Source of the DNA: Lycium barbarum
Taxonomy: Eukaryota; Streptophyta; Magnoliopsida; Solanales; Solanaceae
DNA length: 64,000 nucleotides
Direction of reading: 5' to 3'
NCBI RefSeq assembly: GCF_019175385.1
Contig: NC_083342.1
Span: 119,474,376-119,538,375, forward strand
The position numbers and the translations under genes are program-made. Below the pieces are notes generated by a model. The model made no database searches. It was not told the origin of the DNA and worked only from the letters and a program-made list of their open reading frames with translations. Below, piece after piece: positions 61,402 to 64,000 of the stretch (position 1 is the stretch's first letter; every line of letters starts with the position of its first letter).

Positions 61402-64000
61402 TGTTGACACCTAATTTTGGCTCGACGTGCTTAAAATTAACGATTTGGGGGGCCCTGATTCGTTAAAGGGCACGAAATACATTTTTTACACATTTTTATA
61501 TTTTTTCAACAATTTATTGATGATTATCCTTATTTTAGGAATTTTCTCAATTTATTGTCATTTTTTTCAAGAATCATTATTTTGCACATGTACAGCATAA
61601 TACTACAATTTTTTGTGCAATTAATAATTGTTTCTTAATTTTATAGCAATACATTTTTCATATCATAGACATTAATGTTTATATTTTATACTTGCGTTAT
61701 TATTTATACATGTATTAATTAACTATATTTTAGTACAGTCTGACAGTGCAGAGAAAATCGGAGTAATTAATTTTTAAACGCAGAGTAAAATTTGGTCAAG
61801 TCAAGATCTCATCACTTCTTTTTTTTTTAAAAAAAAGAGTTAATTGAGATGATGGGTTGGGGACAAAGGGGTATGGCTTTATTATTTTTGGGCATAAAAA
61901 GGGGTGTTTGTTTATATTATAAGAAAAGGGGGGTTAATCTAATGATGGGATCCAACACATATTTGCAGAACACACCCTAATTTTCAGATTTTTGCTCTTC
62001 TTCTCTCCTAACAAGAACCCTAAACATTTTCTCTTTCACCTTATTCCTCCAACAGCCGCCACACTACCACGCCGCCCTTCCCCCTTTTTCCCTTTGCTCT
62101 TCGCCGTCACTGACCAGCGCCACCACTGGCGAACCAAGAACGACCATCGCTGCCCCACCACTTCATCCTCCCCTCTCTCCATTAACGCCACCCCCACAAC
62201 ATCGGAGCAGTCGACGAACCGCCATGAAACACTAGCCCACAACACCATTATTTTCCTCTCTCCCCCTTTCTCCGTCGCTGCAACCAGCCAGCAACCACTC
62301 CCCTCCACGCCGGAGCTCCGGTGAACACCTCCCCACCACCGCACAGCCCCCTTGGTCTTCATTTTTGCTGCTCCGGCGAGGAGCTTTATGCTCCGGTGAA
62401 CCGGAGCAGCCACAACCACACCACCACCACAGCGCCACTACCGGCAAACCAAGAACAACCAACAACGCCACCCGCGAAACAACCCTACAACCACGACGCC
62501 ACCATTTTCCTCTTCTTTACCCACTTCGCTCCCCCCTCACTGTTTATTCCTTTTTTTTTCACTAGAGCTGCATTAGTTTCTTTCTTGCAAATACAAAATT
62601 TGAGCCATTTTCTTTTTCTTCCTCTTGTGTTTTATTTAATCATTTCTGTTTGTAGCATTCATCTTAAGCTTATCTGGATCTGACTTTAAAGATTTTGCAA
62701 AAAAAAAAAACTCAGGTGGGGTTTAAATTTTTTTTTTTTTTTTTTTGTGAAGATAGTTATATTGTAGTGCCCTTCATTCAGGCTAAAATGAAGGATGATT
62801 TCCTGGTGAAGATTGCCTGTAATTAAGGAATAATTTTTATCCTCTTTGGTCCCACTGTCCATAGTCTCATTAAACAAATAGTCCTATTTTTGAATAGTTT
62901 CTACGTAAAAATCTCACTAATAATCTACTATGCTACTTGTCCGGTGTATTGATCACTGTATGTATGGTCCTCGTGACTGCAATTAAAATTGGTACCAAAC
63001 TCACCTTATTACTTTAGCATTTAAATGGCCGATGAAGAAATTTCCGTCGATTTCTAAGGCCTTCCATGTACAAAGACGGGTTTTTATTTTAAGTTTATTC
63101 ATTATTTCTTTAATTCATCCGATAGTTATTTATTTTCTTACTAACATTTTTATTAAGTCTCACGCAGGTATTCGGAGTTACTTTTTGAAGATGGCACTCA
63201 AAAGAAGTTCAAATAGCTTCTTAAATTCTTTGTTTATATTTTCTTTTACATTCTTAAATTATGCAAGCATAAAATATAGTGAAACTTTACTTTTTAGGGT
63301 GTAGGTTGGTTGTATTTATTTATGATCTGCTTAGGTGATTTAAATTTTATGTGTTTTAGACAAATTAATTTTAGGCAGTTATTATTTTTGTAGCTAATAT
63401 TCTTATAGTTATCATGTTTCGCTAGAGTTTTAATTCAATAGCTTAGCACACTTAAGTGAATAAATAGGGTGATTTGCCTCAATATTTAGGCTTTAGAATG
63501 TACTCTCATAATTAATTGATTAGGCGTACATACTTAACTAGTTAAATTAGTTAACTCACTTCGAGTGCAAAATAATTTCATGTCCATTTTCTTTTTATAC
63601 CTTTGTCACATACCCAAGTTTCTAAGTTGCACATAACCTTTTTTTAAAAAAGTAATTATTATATCACATATGTAAAAATACATATTGCACGATTATTTAT
63701 GTGAATAGTCATATTAGTTATTCTTTAGTCTAAATTCTACTAATTTTTGTAAGTAATAATCAAGCCTTTTTTACACATCCCTCGAATAGTTAAATTGGTC
63801 CAGCCGGGGACCACATTTGTGGATTCTGAATGATGCCTAACACCTTCCCATCGGAATAATTTGAACCCTTACCTAGAATCTCACTTATTTTCATAGACCA
63901 TGTTAAGCTGCATATATTAATAATTTATAGGTACCCTAGTATACCTTAAATGCTAGGTGGCGACTCTGTACATAATTAATTATTTTCGAGTTCCATAAGT
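61402..64000 (+). mobile_element. Second LTR of the Tat/Ogre-like family, runs off the window
   Basis: It starts TGTTGACACCTAATTTTG exactly where the RT frame stops, like the element at 54105. It contains a CT-rich, AAACCCTAA-bearing leader (61975-62550) that gives proline/serine-rich spurious frames. Near the window end it carries the shared terminal block GATGCCTAACACCTTCCC, GAACCCTTACCTAGAATCT and TAGGTGGCGACTC. The right terminus and target duplication are outside the window. Whether it is a solo LTR or the 5' LTR of a longer element cannot be told. Confidence 0.7.

Noticed and set aside
61992..62683. Overlapping frames of about 110-127 codons on both strands
   Set aside because: Same cause: CT-rich leader of the second LTR, low-complexity products, no motif.

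Overview
The window is nuclear DNA of a flowering plant, very probably a member of the Solanaceae. The evidence is long AT-rich introns and intergenic DNA, three insertions of a TS-type SINE with TTG-rich 3' tails (a family known from tobacco and its relatives), Stowaway, Tourist/PIF and hAT-type MITEs, an L1-type LINE, and a nest of large Ty3/gypsy LTR elements. The genus cannot be fixed from the sequence alone.

Left part (about 1.6-19.1 kb): one complete + strand gene for the mitochondrial Rho GTPase MIRO, 14 coding exons joining in frame to 645 codons plus stop. Its introns have collected transposable elements: a 6.2 kb near-intact L1 LINE in intron 5 (which uses a GC donor), two TS SINEs in introns 7 and 8, a Tourist-like MITE in intron 10 and a small repeat in intron 12.

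Middle left (about 19-32.5 kb): MITE/hAT nests; an intronless eIF4A pseudogene broken by a Ty1/copia fragment; a broken duplicate of a cyclin exon; a 2.5 kb Mutator-like element with about 0.5 kb inverted arms that contains the assembly gap (27422-27611); a SINE; an F-box pseudogene whose only visible lesions are two in-frame stops; an apparently intact two-exon P/U-type cyclin gene (minus strand); and a foldback element.

Middle right (about 32.5-45.6 kb): a complete three-exon type-I pectin methylesterase gene (minus strand, 562 codons, signal peptide + PMEI-like pro-region + catalytic domain), a tRNA-Glu(CUC) gene (minus strand), and several MITEs.

Right part (about 45.7 kb to the end): one decayed Ty3/gypsy element of probable Tat lineage lying on the minus strand (3' LTR, polypurine tract, an extra multi-exon ORF antisense to pol with its own promoter-like sequence, then the integrase, RNase H and RT ends). 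It has been split by three later LTR insertions: a 3.1 kb solo LTR inside its 3' LTR, a 5.35 kb LTR inside integrase, and a related LTR inside RT that runs off the window.

The MIRO, cyclin, PME and tRNA genes look functional. Most of the rest is transposon biology. I saw no clearly new biological system. The most informative observations are the LINE with its ATGA-coupled ORFs inside a GC-AG intron, and the antisense promoter-bearing gene carried by the gypsy element.
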